Of a stretch of DNA of 64,000 bases, positions 23,601 through 33,903 are shown piece after piece. The stretch's first letter is position 1; each line of letters starts with the position of its first letter. The DNA is from Thozetella sp. PMI_491 (taxonomy: Eukaryota; Ascomycota; Sordariomycetes; Chaetosphaeriales; Chaetosphaeriaceae): contig MU270071.1 in assembly GCA_021432635.1 (NCBI GenBank), positions 158,392 to 222,391 of the forward strand, given 5' to 3'. Under the pieces are notes generated by a model. It made no database searches and was not told the origin of the DNA. It was given only the letters and a program-made list of their open reading frames with translations. Both the position numbers and the translations under genes were made by a program.

Positions 23601-23618
23601 GACAGCTGGGACGAGTGA
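17637..23618 (+). CDS. Giant Gln/Pro/Gly-rich disordered protein, function unknown
   Basis: The first in-frame ATG (context GACCATGGC) opens 1993 codons without an intron; the frame extends upstream (see 16818-17636). No named family is recognised. Residues 179-234 are a Leu-spaced poly-Gln tract and residues 466-577 a 16-fold seven-residue Gly/Pro repeat. Short basic, aromatic islands recur in the disordered chain: KRTSTWGSSIMKSIEG (about 51), RRVSGLFGGLRQKITG (about 432), KKRFSALKDVFSRSS (about 687), GGFLGFLKNRSDSKS (about 790), MSKFFKGITSS (about 1256) and KKSFMSSILRSSKP (about 1282). The C-terminus holds a charged helix (ADIFEEAKRKMLLREQEEK) and ends with aromatic and acidic residues, WNPYGEGFDSWDE. 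It follows the 1210-aa gene on the same strand. A multivalent scaffold is the likely reading, not shown. Confidence 0.82.
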   Translation: MAAYAQNPNLQPAGNFPHHLQQHPQNPQYQGNPGDPNTPQRQSSFGLPSVKRTSTWGSSIMKSIEGVSGENGEASGPPQHQLQQGSSFPPGPSLSPGPTGAGASALPQPQGQQFGVGPQSHQMMVGQGQGGYLNQFFPNGQPQQQQPQQQFIPGGYRPSQPMMQAHQQQPQPFYGQALQQQQQMHPQQQLHQQQQLQQQQQLQQQQQLQQQQQLQQQQQLQQLQQQHLQQQQQQSPGGPSQQPQGFPGPQGQFFPQGQLNGQPPAQPQIVTNGAQNYQWVPQGMRPDETVSPSSGNPIQQFPPQGNPIQRFPPQGPQGAWKLEESHLTQPLLPSKGNRASPGPSQQPQPFYGFDKETGGGGPSTSGALQRTKSPELQPNSAGSPLKQAHGVQGPPANNNQTPSGPASGGFLTRTSTGQANGLAAPAEQNTNRRVSGLFGGLRQKITGGSSDKTKEPPSGVRIGPPGGPVGPPGGPVGLPGRAMGPPGGPVGLPGGPVGMPGGPVGPPGGPMGPPGGPMGPPGGPVGMPGGPVGPPGGPVGSLGGPVGLSGGPVGSPGGTMAPPGGPIGLAGGPVAAPPAPVVTGDGVSETSVVTLETTEQKKRNSFFPLGGAGGQPKATDNESVIAHSPGTPVPSPSPQFAPPDKRPTVFNAMTSRPPQTSMSDVPRPSISSNTSPMTNAPGQPPKKRFSALKDVFSRSSGQQDHGQQPPPTAHSTRSSIQIQPQGQQPPFAPPVHPGLVGPPSIGGRERSGSVATSRPFTPSTSHGLPGQALQAATPDEGDRGRKPTAGGFLGFLKNRSDSKSRDPKPQHGAPMMPAGGPQFPPGQQGQLQFRPQQPMAGQQPGQFAPHPGQQPGLAQFPGQAVPGQQQPFMQGQVPGQQRPVMTMQQPGLPLQQQLQQQQQVGGPNGQLRPFSQQAGPQPNQQLNGQPGGQPRQGLSPQQQALLQQQFNQRPNQQQPVQAGLQSQNNSPQVGSPVSQSSQPAAMSPVEPPRQQNDSPLSFRQALPPQQQSSPAPVNQVQQHRQSLPGTTPPLPSQAPLRKPVPSPSPNLSDQLNPPGLAMDGSAGQRTASFSSLQQSPKLGIQGPPATGSVDPARRISGPPVGTHSPLGSHPVQPGQSPLQPNPAQQQQVSPAPSPSPQAIRQSPLAGPPQQAQGLGLSQAPTGQPLAQQPGPLSGPQPGQQPPQPFTQQQPGQQPGQPPIRLVGGPQPSGTPTPSGPGFAPPQAQFMLNRTSTNQTNQSAPMQPAQKEQSTMSKFFKGITSSQPAAPAPHGQERPEKEKKSFMSSILRSSKPAQPQQQQALPPAGQGQSPQSQFVQGQFPQGPPPQMGPPQAQQAAVQGPGRPQAAPGVQGPPGAPSQGGPGPNQSQMGPPAGPLQPQRTGSTIQSPAMTQSGQQPGFPQPGPPGPAGPGRAGQNMTQQPPQGGPQGQTRVQNLQRQISGTGALPPTRPAEPQYAQVPIPQGYSYVRSEGVPAPYWVGQQQGQYQGPPGSQFMVPQLQQQWGPNGPVMLQHPIGYLQGHAQVAPQGQQPVYQHSGVAQGPAQGAQLPPHGGKPPAQVQGMPPLAQGQSSAPSAGVEPTGPVQGQQPAAGPQSPPPAPAPAQVSTVAQAAPQPQQVLPPQPGPVGQISPQSALSPASQATTSQVPSPGQLGVSPLSQPQSRPEPAHLSTNTSQQSISPPPQLRHPASPQSYPLPNTTFSPINPAAAGLPNPPLPGNVIAAPSMQAQPNPNLVPQRQISAVSQMSVQPLPEPHAQVVHQPLVLPSGHMIGAAPQNASASPQITPERAVSPEPLVEPAQPIQERAVSPPPAEPSPPPNHIVLQQPPQNAEENIYDATPRMSIATPHVPNQIAQHEIVQTLAAAEPKAISPPQGMTREQPSEAIPQQQIVVEPSPPVAQPAAQIGIMAGTGDSNGNVTPPKSTSADIFEEAKRKMLLREQEEKIPVFPTEPDMEAQVAQAAKKKEQEEQPHMSATSYPGQEWNPYGEGFDSWDE
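18171..18338 (+). repeat. Poly-Gln codon repeat with leucine spacing
   Basis: CAG/CAA codons run in blocks of four or five separated by CTA or CTC leucine codons, giving repeats of QQQQQL. Several 18-bp units are nearly identical. Mixed CAA/CAG usage lowers slippage, but copy number may still vary between strains. Confidence 0.9.
19032..19367 (+). repeat. Sixteen tandem 21-bp units encoding GGPVGPP-type heptads
   Basis: The consensus heptad is GGP(V/M)G(P/M/L)P. It is Gly/Pro-rich like collagen, but its period is seven, not three, so it is not a collagen helix. Units differ mainly at third codon positions and at the fourth and sixth residues, which suggests old duplications kept under protein-level constraint. 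Confidence 0.9.
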
Positions 23619-24896
23619 GAATGGAGCAAACGTTAGACCACTGGTGCCCTGGCAGCCCCGAGGAGCCATCTTCTACTGTGGATACTACAAGCAATCGCTT
23701 CGAATTCGCTGCCTATTTGTTTCGCCATACATCTTGATGGAGCCACACATCCCATACTTACGCAGGCTTAATGGCCGCTTAATGCCTCGCCGACAGTGGG
23801 CCTTTTGTTTCCTCTTCTACTATTTTCTAATCTCGATGCTCTTTACCGAAAAAAAATTCGGAGGGAGGGGAAGAAGGCAGCGAGCGGACGATGACCAGCG
23901 AGCCCTGGGACACTAACAAAACATCGACGGCATCTCTCTCTACGGCCCTGGCCAATCTCTTGGATACCTATTTGTACCTTGTTTTTATTTTGTGTGTGTG
24001 TGTGTATTTAGCCCGTCTCATTTGTCTCAACTGCGTTCACCGCTGGGCAATCTTTTTATTGCAAGCCAAGCAATTGTTAATTCTCGACACACCCCATTTC
24101 ACGGACTCTGTAGACTATGGAGACCGGCCCCGGCGGACCCCGGCGGAGCAACGCCCCCTGCCTTCATCCTAAACAGGATTGACAATTCTTAAACCATAAT
24201 ATACCAGTCGAGTCTTGCTATCCGCCATTGGGACTTGCAACTCTGTGCAACAACGGTTCTAGCGCCTTCGTTTCTGCTGATGGTGTCAATAAATATCTCC
24301 CCTCCTCCAGCATAGGTAGTCTCGATATACAGGTGTTGGAGGCGTGGAAACACATCCCCTTGTCACGAGGCTCGAGATTATTTTGGCACACGCAGTGGGT
24401 TTGTCCGGTTCTAGCCGGTTCGTAGAGCATCCCGTCTAGGTCTGGTTTCGCATTACCGATTAGCTTTCTAATGTGCCCGTCTCTCCAGCCCCGTTGAGCC
24501 AGCTCCGAGCAGGACTTGCTTGCTTTTTTGCCCAGCAGGCCCATATCCAATGCGCCCATAGCCCCCTTCGGCTCCTTTGTAGAGCCCCCTCCCCCCCCCT
24601 TCTCGATCAACAGCAAAGAAAGAAAGCGAAAGCAATCCTGGAACAAGTATTCCAAGTATCGGTATCATACACGCAGCTCCTGCGTCTTCAAAGGCAAAAT
24701 CGCCCTGCCCTAACGCCATACGAACCCAGAAATGAACCTCCCATGTGGTGCGGTGGAGAAGGTCGAACCACAGCGCCAACGTCGGCCTGAGTGGGCGCAT
24801 TCTCCGTGTCTTCAGCTGGCCGGTACAGCAGGTGAGAGAAAGATATGTAGTAATGCAATAGGTAGAAGAATAATCTGCGGCACGCCACTGTGCCAC
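23619..24896. other. Convergent intergenic region
   Basis: The 3' ends of the giant protein gene (+) and SEC2 (-) face each other here. A short GT microsatellite lies at about 23991-24005. No exon is recognised; the ORFs up to 142 codons on the - strand lack motifs. Confidence 0.5.
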
Positions 24897-27172
24897 TCAG
24901 GCTGGGGGGGCCGACGGAATCGTCACAGACAGCCGCTTCGGGTTGTCCCCATTCTCCTGGTCGGGGTTGAGGGCTTGCGGGGAGTCACTGTCGCTCGAGG
25001 GGAGGCCATTCCGCTCTTCGGGAGTCGATGGTGTAGGCTCTTGGACCGCGGCCACTCTATCCGATGCTGCGTTGGTATCCTCTGGGGAGGGCACCTCAGT
25101 CGGCACCTCGCCGTCCGCCTCGGCAAGGACACAAGGGTTGCGACTCTCCTCGACCGTTGTCGTGCCCTCGAGCTCATCGTGGCTCGCCCGGGGGCTTTTT
25201 TCTCCACGAACACTAGCGGCAACACTCGAGCTAGGGGCATGGCCGTGGCCAGCCGGAATTACACCGCCTCCGATGCGACTCCAGAACATCTGCTCCCGCA
25301 GGCGCACAGTCTCCTCCCAGGCTGCCTTCTCAGCTTCTTCGTCTTCGGCACGCCAGTGACCATCTTTGACGATGCGCAAGAAGCCGAGAAAGTCGCAGGT
25401 CGACCGCACTCTGGTAAGGCAATACTTGCAGAGGGGGTATCTCTGCGCCGTGGTGGACTCGCTAGTTCGGAAGCGATGTTTCCGGAGATGGTCCTCCTCT
25501 CTCCTGTTCTCACCGCATAGGGAGCATGGGTAAAACTCGGGCTTCGAGAGTTTTGACCAGGCCCCGGTGGCTGGGACAGGTTCAACCACAAGCGAGCCGT
25601 CCGTCATGGCGCTCAGCACGGTACGGCGAGCAAGCCACGAAAGCCCCGGGGCAGTGTCAAGTCGTAGTGTAGGCTCGATGTCTTCGGCGAGGGCGCGCTT
25701 GTAAAACTTCGTGTCTTTGAGGGGCGGAAGAGCCGGGATCGAGGCAGCGGATCCTGTGCTGATGGACGAGGCAGGCGTGTTCGGCGTCTGGGGCGAGCTG
25801 GTCGCCGGGGTGGCGGCATTGGGCAGCGACGCGTTGGAAGCGTTGGAAGCGGCGGATCCAAGGCTAAAGGTGCCGGATATGACGCGGCCGGAGTGTCGCT
25901 TCGAGGTCTGAACGAGCTCTTTGAAATCGCTGAATGCATGCAGATCGGTTCGGAGAACGGGCTGGAGCAAGTGGGTGAAGCTGGTCGGGTAGGATGGGGA
26001 GAGCGGTTCCAAGAGGCCGGGGTGCGGTGCCCCATCCGAGTGGCCGTCTTCGTCTTTGGTGTCGAATTTGCTAAAGCCGGGGGAGGACGGGACGGTTGGG
26101 TTCGTCTGGTCGTCGCGCTCCAGGCTCATTTGCTCCATGACCTGCTTGAGCTCGACGAGCTGCTCCTGCTGGGACTTGAGGAGGACTTCAGTATCCTCCA
26201 GCTGGGAGCGGAGCTGGTCGTTCTTCCTCTGGAGCGCCTCCTGCTCCGCCTTGGCCTCCTCTTTGGCCGAGATGACCATCTTGTTGGCCTCCTCAAAGAG
26301 GGCCGCGGTTAGGTTCTCCAGCTCCTGCTCGATCTTCTTCTTCTGCTGCTCTACCTCCTGCCGCGACTTCCTCTCCTCCACCACGCGTTTCAGAAGCTGC
26401 GTCTTCTCCGCTTCAACCGTCTGCCGGCGCACCCACACGTCGCCGGCCAGCATCTCCCTTTGACTATCAACCTGCGCCTCGAGCTGACGTATCCTCTCGT
26501 GGGCGGCCTCCAGCTCCATCCTAGTAGCGGAAAGGGTGTCGTCAAGCGTGGTCTGGTGGTTGATGGCATTGATGAGCTTGGTGCTCAGTGTGGCAACCTC
26601 GTCGTCGAGGTCCGGGTGGCGAGGACTGGACGACCCTTCCTCGTTCGCGGGGCTCATAGCCCGGCTCCTGGGGTCAGGGAGGGTGCTCAAATCGTTATCA
26701 TCGAGGGACTGCGTAGAGAACATGCGCCTCGCCGAGGAGCCGGCAGCGAGCGCTGCAACATCGGTGGTAGACTGGGCTGCGGACCGTAGCGACTTGGGTG
26801 TGGAGGAATGGACGACGCTGGAGAGGGATCTTGAATGCCCTAGGGTTGTAGGACGTGACACACCCGACAGTGAATGCGGAGGCCAGCCACCGGCCATGGC
26901 GACGAATCTTTGCCATGCGAGGTTAGCTTAGGGCCATGTGAAAGAAGCAGGGTGATGGAAGAACGTCAGAGGATCGGAAGAGCTATTCCCACAGCGCCAT
27001 TCCAGGGCAATATTTCGCCTTTCCAGCGACCAACTGGAGTGCCGGCAATGGCAATGGCGAACAAGAATGGGGCAAAAATCACTGCAGGTCACTTGGTGGG
27101 GGTGTGAAGAAGAGTGTTCTGAGGACAAAATAGCGAGTAGGATGGTGAACAAGGCACTTACGCGGAATCCAT
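24897..27172 (-). CDS. sec2: Sec2-type Rab guanine nucleotide exchange factor
   Basis: The long exon 26907-24897 is preceded by an 11-nt first exon, 27172-27162 (ATG GAT TCC GC), across a 254-nt intron with donor GTAAGT, branch CTAAC and acceptor CAAAG. The join is in frame and gives 673 aa starting MDSAFVAMAGGWPP; an internal ATG at 26897 is the fallback start. Residues of about 105-265 form the parallel coiled coil of the Sec2 GEF domain (QKKKIEQELENLTAALFEEA). Later a cysteine pair region, YPCSLCGENRREEDHLRKH with LCKYCLTRV, and the segment WEETVRLREQMFWSRIGG match the C-terminal half of fungal Sec2. Sec2 activates the exocytic Rab Sec4 on secretory vesicles and so drives polarised growth at hyphal tips. 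Confidence 0.88.
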
Positions 27173-30100
27173 ATCGACGACTGGGGCGAGATCAGAAGAT
27201 TGCCCAGGGACTTGTGTCACGGTGAGCCCTCCCTATCCGATCTTGTCGGTGTTTTCTCCCGGACCGGTGTCAGAAGACCCGGGGCAGCAAGCACGACCAC
27301 GACCAAAACACACACAAGCAAACGCCTCGAGGGGGAGCTGCTTAGTGCGCCGGAGGAACTCGCGGAGGAGAAAGCCGCGGTGGGCGGGATGTCGGCGATG
27401 AGGTAGCTTAAGCGGGCATGTCGGGATGCTGGACCACGGTGGCGTCTTTGGTCTAGTCGCCTTTTTCCTTCTCTCTTTCTCTTGCTCTCTTTTTTATTCT
27501 TGGTCTCTCCCTCCTCCGATGGGTGGTGTGGTGTGTCGTAGTGCGCGGTGCGTGGTGCGTGGAGGGAAAGACGGACGAGCGTCCAGCGATGGAGGGTGCA
27601 ATATTATTGTTTACCAACTCAATCTGTGCCTTGTCTCTTGAGACATAGATGGCGATGGGCACGAGGTTCGCGGAAAGCAGAAGCGTGGGAACCAAGACAA
27701 CGAGTGGGGGGGGCGGGACAGACTCTTTTGAACAAAAGGGAAGGTAGGTGTGCAGGTCGGCCGGCGTTGGGGGGCAGTTTGGTCATCAACTCTTGCTTGG
27801 GCGAAAGCGGAGAAGTAAAGCCACCAGGGAAGCTTCGGCTCGCGTCTCTTGGGGGAGGGCAGGTGCGCAGGTGCAGGTGCAGGTGCACGCTCGGCGCCCG
27901 ACCTAGGCCGATATAGCGAAGGCTCAAAAAACCTGCCCACCTGCTCTCACCCACACCTTTCCGCATGGGGGACCCTTGCATCACCGCACTGGGCCGCCGC
28001 TCCGCGAGGTAGCGATACCGAGTCCATGCTTCTGACGTACTATAGGGCCAGCTGCTCTTTGTTTCGCCCCGTCCCGGCCCCAGCTTGCCGCGCACCGACA
28101 GACAGGCGCTCTTCGCGAGAGACCGACTCGGTTTTTCGGGAAGCGCGAGAAGAAAGAAAAGGAAGCAAACAAGAGAAAGGAAAGAAGGCGAGAAGAGGGA
28201 CAAAAGACGCAAGAGATCCCCAATCGCAAACAAGAAAAAACTGCCACTTCTTTCAGCACCTTTCCTGGGAATCTCGCTGTGAGATGCTGACGTGGTACGG
28301 GACGTTCTTAGGTACAGTACCTTTGGTATCCATTTTTCTCTCCCCGGGCATGGAGAGGGGAGGACCAAGATCGATCGCTGCTTACTGCTTGCTGCTTGCC
28401 ACTCGCCGCTCTCCTCTCTTTTCGACCTTGATTCCCATCGTCCCTTCTTCCTCCAGACTGTGACAAGCGTCAACGCCCCATCACGCCTGTCCGGTCAATC
28501 AGTCCGAGTCCGTGCTGCTTTTCCGTCCGACTACTGTACGGAGGGAGTGACCCCCCTAGTAACTTCAAAGTAAGGTAAGCTTGAGTGATGCTGCGACTGC
28601 GACACCCTGATCCCTACCTCTTCCAGCTGAGAAAAGCAAATGTACAGTGCTCCGCTCTCTCTCCACCCCCCAGGACCACTCCCGTCCTCCAGGAGCTGTT
28701 TTTATTCCCCTCTTCCCTTCGTTTTCCCTCCCCTTGGCCAATTGTCTATGATTTGGTGATGGCAGCACGCACCCCGTGTTCAAACTTGTGCAACGCTCTA
28801 TTGTCGCAATGCCACTCGTCCTTGTTGAGCCAAGACCCTTGCGACCTTGGGGGGGTGCTTGGCCGGGACCCATCCACCTTATCCTTGCCCGTTGCCCGTC
28901 TATCGTATCCTTGAGGCGGCGGGGAGGGGAGAGGACAGGGAGTCCGCCCGGGGGGGGGGGGCCTGGAGCCCAGCCAAGCAAAGCAGGCCAGCACGGCTTG
29001 CACGGACCATGTTCTCGCCCCAGTGTTGGTCCATTTTAGCGCTGGGATTTTGTGGATGAATGGCATTAGCTCCAGATTGAGTTTCCACTGCTGACTGACC
29101 GACCGACCGTCTGGCGTCTCTGGCGGGATGTGGTGTGCCCACCCTTGTGTGCCCCATCCCAGCGAGCAAAGTTGGCTCGACCACGCATTCCAAGGCTGCG
29201 GTGCAGTGGCCAGGCTCTCACATAGCAAAACCGCCCCAGGCCTCCAGGCCTCCAGGCCAACGAGACGAGAGAGCCGCGCTAGGCCTGGCAACCTCCCCCA
29301 AATATCATAGTATTTCTCTACATACTGCGACAAATTGAGTGCCGCCGACTACATCCGAATTGCGCCGGCTGTGTTGGCACGCAATGCGGATCGCTTCCCC
29401 CTTTTCGTATAGGGAGAGGGGAGGTACTCTAGGTTTATGTATTCTATATTGTACAATGTGTAGCAGCTCGTATTTGCGGGCCACTGCCGTTGCAAACACT
29501 TCTAGTCCCCCCTCGTGTTCCGCCGCTGCCCCGAGCAGCAGCAGCAGCAGCACCCGAACCAGCGAAGAAGCATCATTTGTGCTGTATCCCCCTTCGCCGT
29601 GTTTGGCATGCTACGCTCTGCTTTACAAGCTATGCACAAGGATGATGTACGCACACTTGGCTCCGTTGATGATCTCGCATGAAATGGGCGGATGGGCGGC
29701 TCGGGAAGACGGCCTGATCTGCGCCAAGCCGTCGAGCCAAGATGCATCGATTGGCACTTCCGGCACGCAGCATCACTCTTCTCCCCAAGGTTCCTGGTCG
29801 CTCCTGAAGTTCGGCTCGAATCCGGGGGTGGGTAAAGGTCCATCCATACTACTACTACGTACTGCAAGAGGGTTGTGCAATATGCATGGACGGGGGGCCG
29901 AATACGCTCGGAATGCTACCTCGTACAAGAGTCGAACTTTGAGGGTCCCTTTCGGGGGATGCCTCCACCCTCGTCGCATTTCTTCTGGCGAAACCCATAA
30001 TGCGAGCAAGTGAGCCCATTGGAATGCCTCGGAGTGGCCTTGCGGGAGATCGATGCGAATCGGAGGGAGGGGCGGGACCGTTCCCACCTTCCCCCCTTCC

Positions 30101-32722
30101 CCCAAAGCGATCGTGACCTGCCTGACTTGCCTGCTTGCCTCCTCCTCCTCCGTAGCAGATCCTCCGCGCAGAGCGCGTGTCGCTCCCCGATGCACCGCAG
30201 TCCTCCCCCCCCGGAGCCGATCAAAAGTCCCAAAACCGCCCCCGGGGAACCTGCAGCCGCTTCGTCCCCCGTGGTTGGACGCCGAAACGCGAGCCGGTCA
30301 GCAGGGACCCTTGGCACGGCCAGTCCCCCGACAATGTCGTCTCTTCTCCCCCAGCTCCATCCTGCTTGATCCCTCCTCTCTGAACCCCGAACAACCGCCC
30401 TTGATCCGAGATAAGCTCAGCAGGCAGCTCATCGGATGAAAGTGTCTCCCTTGCAACCCGCCGGGCCTGTGCCTGGATCCTTGGCCCTTCACACCGGACC
30501 TTGTCTCAGCAAGGAACATGGCCATTTATATACTTTGTGCAACTGTGTCAACCAGCTAAGGGCGTGGTTTCTCCCACGCGATTTTCTGGAAAATCTGTTT
30601 CGCAAACCTCTTCCCGTGCGTGGCCTAGGCTCCCGTTCTTCGCTCATTTCTGGTTCCCGGGCTCCCTCGCTTTTGCCGCCACCCTCTTGTTTGTGATCTC
30701 CCTGATCTGCCGGCATCTCGTTGCCGCGCCATGCTGCGTTGTTTTCGAGAAGATAAAGCTGGGCACAAGGCCAGCAAAGTTACATGATGACGCACACTCG
30801 AACCGCAGCTCTTTGTGTTGCTAATGGAGAAGAAGAAGCAGCGAAGGCATTGCACAGATTTGCACAGGTTTGAAACAAGCTAATGCTCAATTTTCTTTGG
30901 ACACTGCGGCCTGTTGGGCAAAATAGAGTGTCGGCAACGCTCAGGAAATGCATCCACTCGGAGGTCAACAACTATAGCCCTGCCAGGTCTCGGCCCCCTC
31001 GAGCCCGCAGATACGCTGCAGAACCCGGTATGCACGGCGAGGCTCACCGGAAGGACCGACCCGCTCGTACGATTCAGGACTTCATGTTGCTTCTCTGACA
31101 CTTCGGTCACTGCGCGTACACGACGCTAGCACTGGCGTTCGCTGAGTGGTAACACGTCCTGCGCCATGCTGCTGGTATGTCAGTGCAACTGAGCGTCGGT
31201 CGGCGTTGCTCAACAGAGGCCCCTCCGGCCTAGCTCAATGACGTTCTTCCGTTGCCTCGCCCCGGGACAAGACCACCACCAGTGCACCCGGCGCCAACAC
31301 GCGCCAGCTGGGCACTCTAAGCGCTGGGCCACCAGGTGCGAGCATGCCTGTGCGAACGCCTCTAGAAGTTGTATCATGGGATTTCTGGAACAGTATCGAT
31401 AGAACGGATTCTTAGGCCCACCGTCTTGATCCCCGAAGTGGCAGATGCTGTGATGGGTAGCAGCGGGGTAGGTAAGCTAGGTTGGATGGATCTCCTTGTA
31501 GAGGTTGGCCGATCCTAGCTGTCCTTACGCCTGGAGTGCCTCCCGCGCTCATCGGCCACGGCCCTGTGCAGAAGGGTTGTAAAGACGGTAGAAAACTCTC
31601 CATACCTCGGCTATTGTCCGTCAACTTGGCTTAGTGTAGTCCAAAAGACTAAGACTGCAAGGCGACTCCTATCCTGGTTTTCCTTGTTTCCTCACGATAC
31701 TTGCCGGGGGAAGGATCTGCCTGTAAATGGCTTCAATATTAACTAGGCTGCAGTCAATAGCGATCTCGACTGCCGCCTTACATAGGTTGAGGTGCCAAGA
31801 CGATGCTCGTTTTGTTGCTCATTCGTTCTCCGGGAATCTCCATGTTACGTCAACTCGCCTTCGATAGGCTTCCTTTGTCGCTAGGACGCACTGCCTCGTA
31901 CCGCACTATACCGTGGCTACTTTTAGGTCAATATCTTATAGAAACAACTGAAGGCCGGGGCCCTGTAGCAGAGCGTAGTTCCTGTAATATTCAAAGTGGT
32001 CCAGGGAAAGCATCTGCCAGACCTTGTGGAATGGCAGCTACTTCGTCCATCGCACATCCGCTGTACATTGTCTAGGTGACGATTAGGAGAGGCGCAGTCA
32101 TCAATGGGACAAGCTATTGCGAGATCGATTCTAGGGCATGAATCGGAACCTTTAGCGGCCACAGTGACATTTGCTAGCTTATGGAGAAGCGTTGGTGAGA
32201 CTAGGCCAACCAGGCTTGGGCATGTGCTGCGCTGCTGTCGATGATGAAAGTCGGTTGGTTGTAGCACCCGTCGGTGCTTTCCCGGCCGGCCATCGGATGA
32301 CGCTCGCACATTGCGGGGCGTCCTCCCTCCGGAAGTAAGCGAGTGCGAGCCGGGTAAAGTGGGCCGCCGCACCCGGGGCGGCTGAACATCAGGCCGGGGC
32401 GTCGTCATCAGCTCGCGCTCGCGATCTGACACGCCTTGGGGCGGCTGTGTGTCTCTTTGGGGCGGCGGCGTGTCGTAATCGGCAATTCTAACAGCACAAT
32501 ACTGACAGCGACGCTCGATGTTGGCGGTGGCGGAGTCGACTTGCCTGCCTCAGACATCAGACGGCGGCGCTGCTAAGTGGTGTGTATAAAGCAGACGAAG
32601 GCTGCCCGCTCTTCCCCCAAAGCGGGTGTACTCTTTGCAACCCAAAGCTGCGGGACTTACCCGACAGCGATCTTTGTCTTCCTTTCGCACCACAGCCAGA
32701 ACGCATTCCGTCGGCCTCCACG
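27173..32722. other. Long intergenic region, no convincing gene
   Basis: This 5.5-kb region lies between the divergent SEC2 and QQPY-protein genes. It contains a purine tract (about 28147-28215), a G run (28951-28962), a short AGC trinucleotide run (29534-29554) and many ORFs of 60-284 codons whose translations are arginine/proline-rich with no motif. A TATAAA at 32585-32590 sits 133 bases before the downstream ATG. I found no tRNA or exon chain. Confidence 0.45.
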
Positions 32723-33329
32723 ATGTGCTGCAAGAGACGAGCCCACCCCAGGTTTGCCGGTTACGGCCCACCACAGATTGCGTACGAGCCCAGCCCGGCC
32801 TGGGGACCGGGCTCCCGAGGCATTGGCTGCGGCGGGCGGAGGCACTGCCGCGGACCTTTCGCCGGCTTCGTGGCGCAGAAGATACACGAGAAACAGACAG
32901 CCTGGGCTCGGCAACCGGAGGCTTACCAGAGTGTGAGCACGGAACAGAATCATCCTTTTTGCTTGTAGCTAACCGAGTCTGCCACCAAAGCAACAGCAGT
33001 TATCCCATCCTTTCTTCCAGCAACCCTACCAGCAGCCCTACCAGCAGCCCTACCAGCAGCCCTACCAGCAGCCCTACCAGCAGCCATACCAACAGCCTTA
33101 CCAGAACCAGTACCAGCAGCAGCACCAACAATTTCAGCAGCCGAAGCAGCATCCCCAGCAGAAACATCACGATGCTCACGATGCATACCACGGCCCGGAG
33201 CCGCCTGTGCGACTGGACTGTATCAACATGAAACCCCACCAGGGTGAAGAAGCTGGGCCAACCAAGGGCGATGTCGACTATACTGAACCCCCCCCTAGAT
33301 ACTCGGTTGTCGTCGGCGAAGGGCGCTGA
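32723..33329 (+). CDS. Small MCC-start, QQPY-repeat protein with a PPRY tail
   Basis: Exons 32723-32932 and 32991-33329 are joined over a 58-nt intron (donor GTGAGC, branch CTAAC, acceptor AAAG) and encode 182 aa. I do not recognise a named family. The N-terminus MCCKRRAHPRF has two cysteines followed by basic residues, a pattern often palmitoylated. The exon 1 part is Gly/Arg/Pro-rich and ends with a helix-like QKIHEKQTAWARQPEAYQ. Exon 2 opens with Gln-rich DNA repeats giving seven QQPY units and one QNQY, then a Gln/His-rich stretch. The C-terminus reads DVDYTEPPPRYSVVVGEGR, holding a PPxY motif of the kind bound by WW domains. A TATAAA at 32585 and the first in-frame ATG support this start. 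Confidence 0.75.
33018..33113 (+). repeat. Eight tandem 12-bp units encoding QQPY
   Basis: Units of CAGCAGCCCTAC repeat from 33018. Units 2-5 are identical, 1, 6 and 7 differ at silent or near-silent sites, and the last reads QNQY. The identical core suggests recent expansion, so length differences between strains are likely. Confidence 0.92.
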
Positions 33330-33903
33330 TACCTCAGGTACCTATGTCATGATTTCGCGGGCGGTGGACAACAGGGGAACACGCTTCTAGCGTGATATGT
33401 TCCAAACATCCCAATGCGATGCAGTATGTAGAGGGCACTCAAGAGTGACGATTCTAGATTCTAAGGAAATATAGTGATGCTTGTGCGCAGATCCTCGACA
33501 TGGTCCTGTCCTGGACCACCGTAAGTTCTCGCGTGTGACTGACGGAGACATGTTGACATCCATGTACCTGATTGGTACAAACGAAAACGACAAGCCATTG
33601 CCCGACCTTTTGTAGCCGCCACAACCCTTCCGTGCCCTTCCGTGCGTCCCGAGTGCTAGCGTAAACCCCAAGGAACTCCTGTAAAGTCCCGTCAATTAGA
33701 TAGGCAGTATACATGCTAGGAAGAGTTGGCTGTGTAGTGTGTCGGACTCAGCAACAATCCTTAATGAAGCCGAGTCCGACCCATGACCTCGCAAAATCCC
33801 CCCCCTCGGCGCGCCAAGGGTTCTTGTCCGCCAAGTATACTGGGGAGTGAGAGCACGAAAGGATCCAAGGAAGGCCCACATGCTCTCCAAAACCCAAGTC
33901 CGC
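33330..33903. other. Convergent intergenic region
   Basis: It separates the 3' ends of the QQPY protein gene (+) and PMT1 (-). No exon or RNA gene is recognised. Confidence 0.5.

Noticed and set aside
27619-28473. 284-codon - strand ORF
   Set aside because: Its translation is dominated by the complement of purine and pyrimidine tracts (Phe/Leu/Ser and Arg runs), without a domain or sensible exon partners.
29534-29554. AGC trinucleotide run as a coding poly-Ser/Gln tract
   Set aside because: Neighbouring frames show no coding character, so it is a simple-sequence run in intergenic DNA.
31923-32432. 169-codon - strand ORF
   Set aside because: Arginine/proline-rich translation typical of chance ORFs in GC-rich DNA; no motif.
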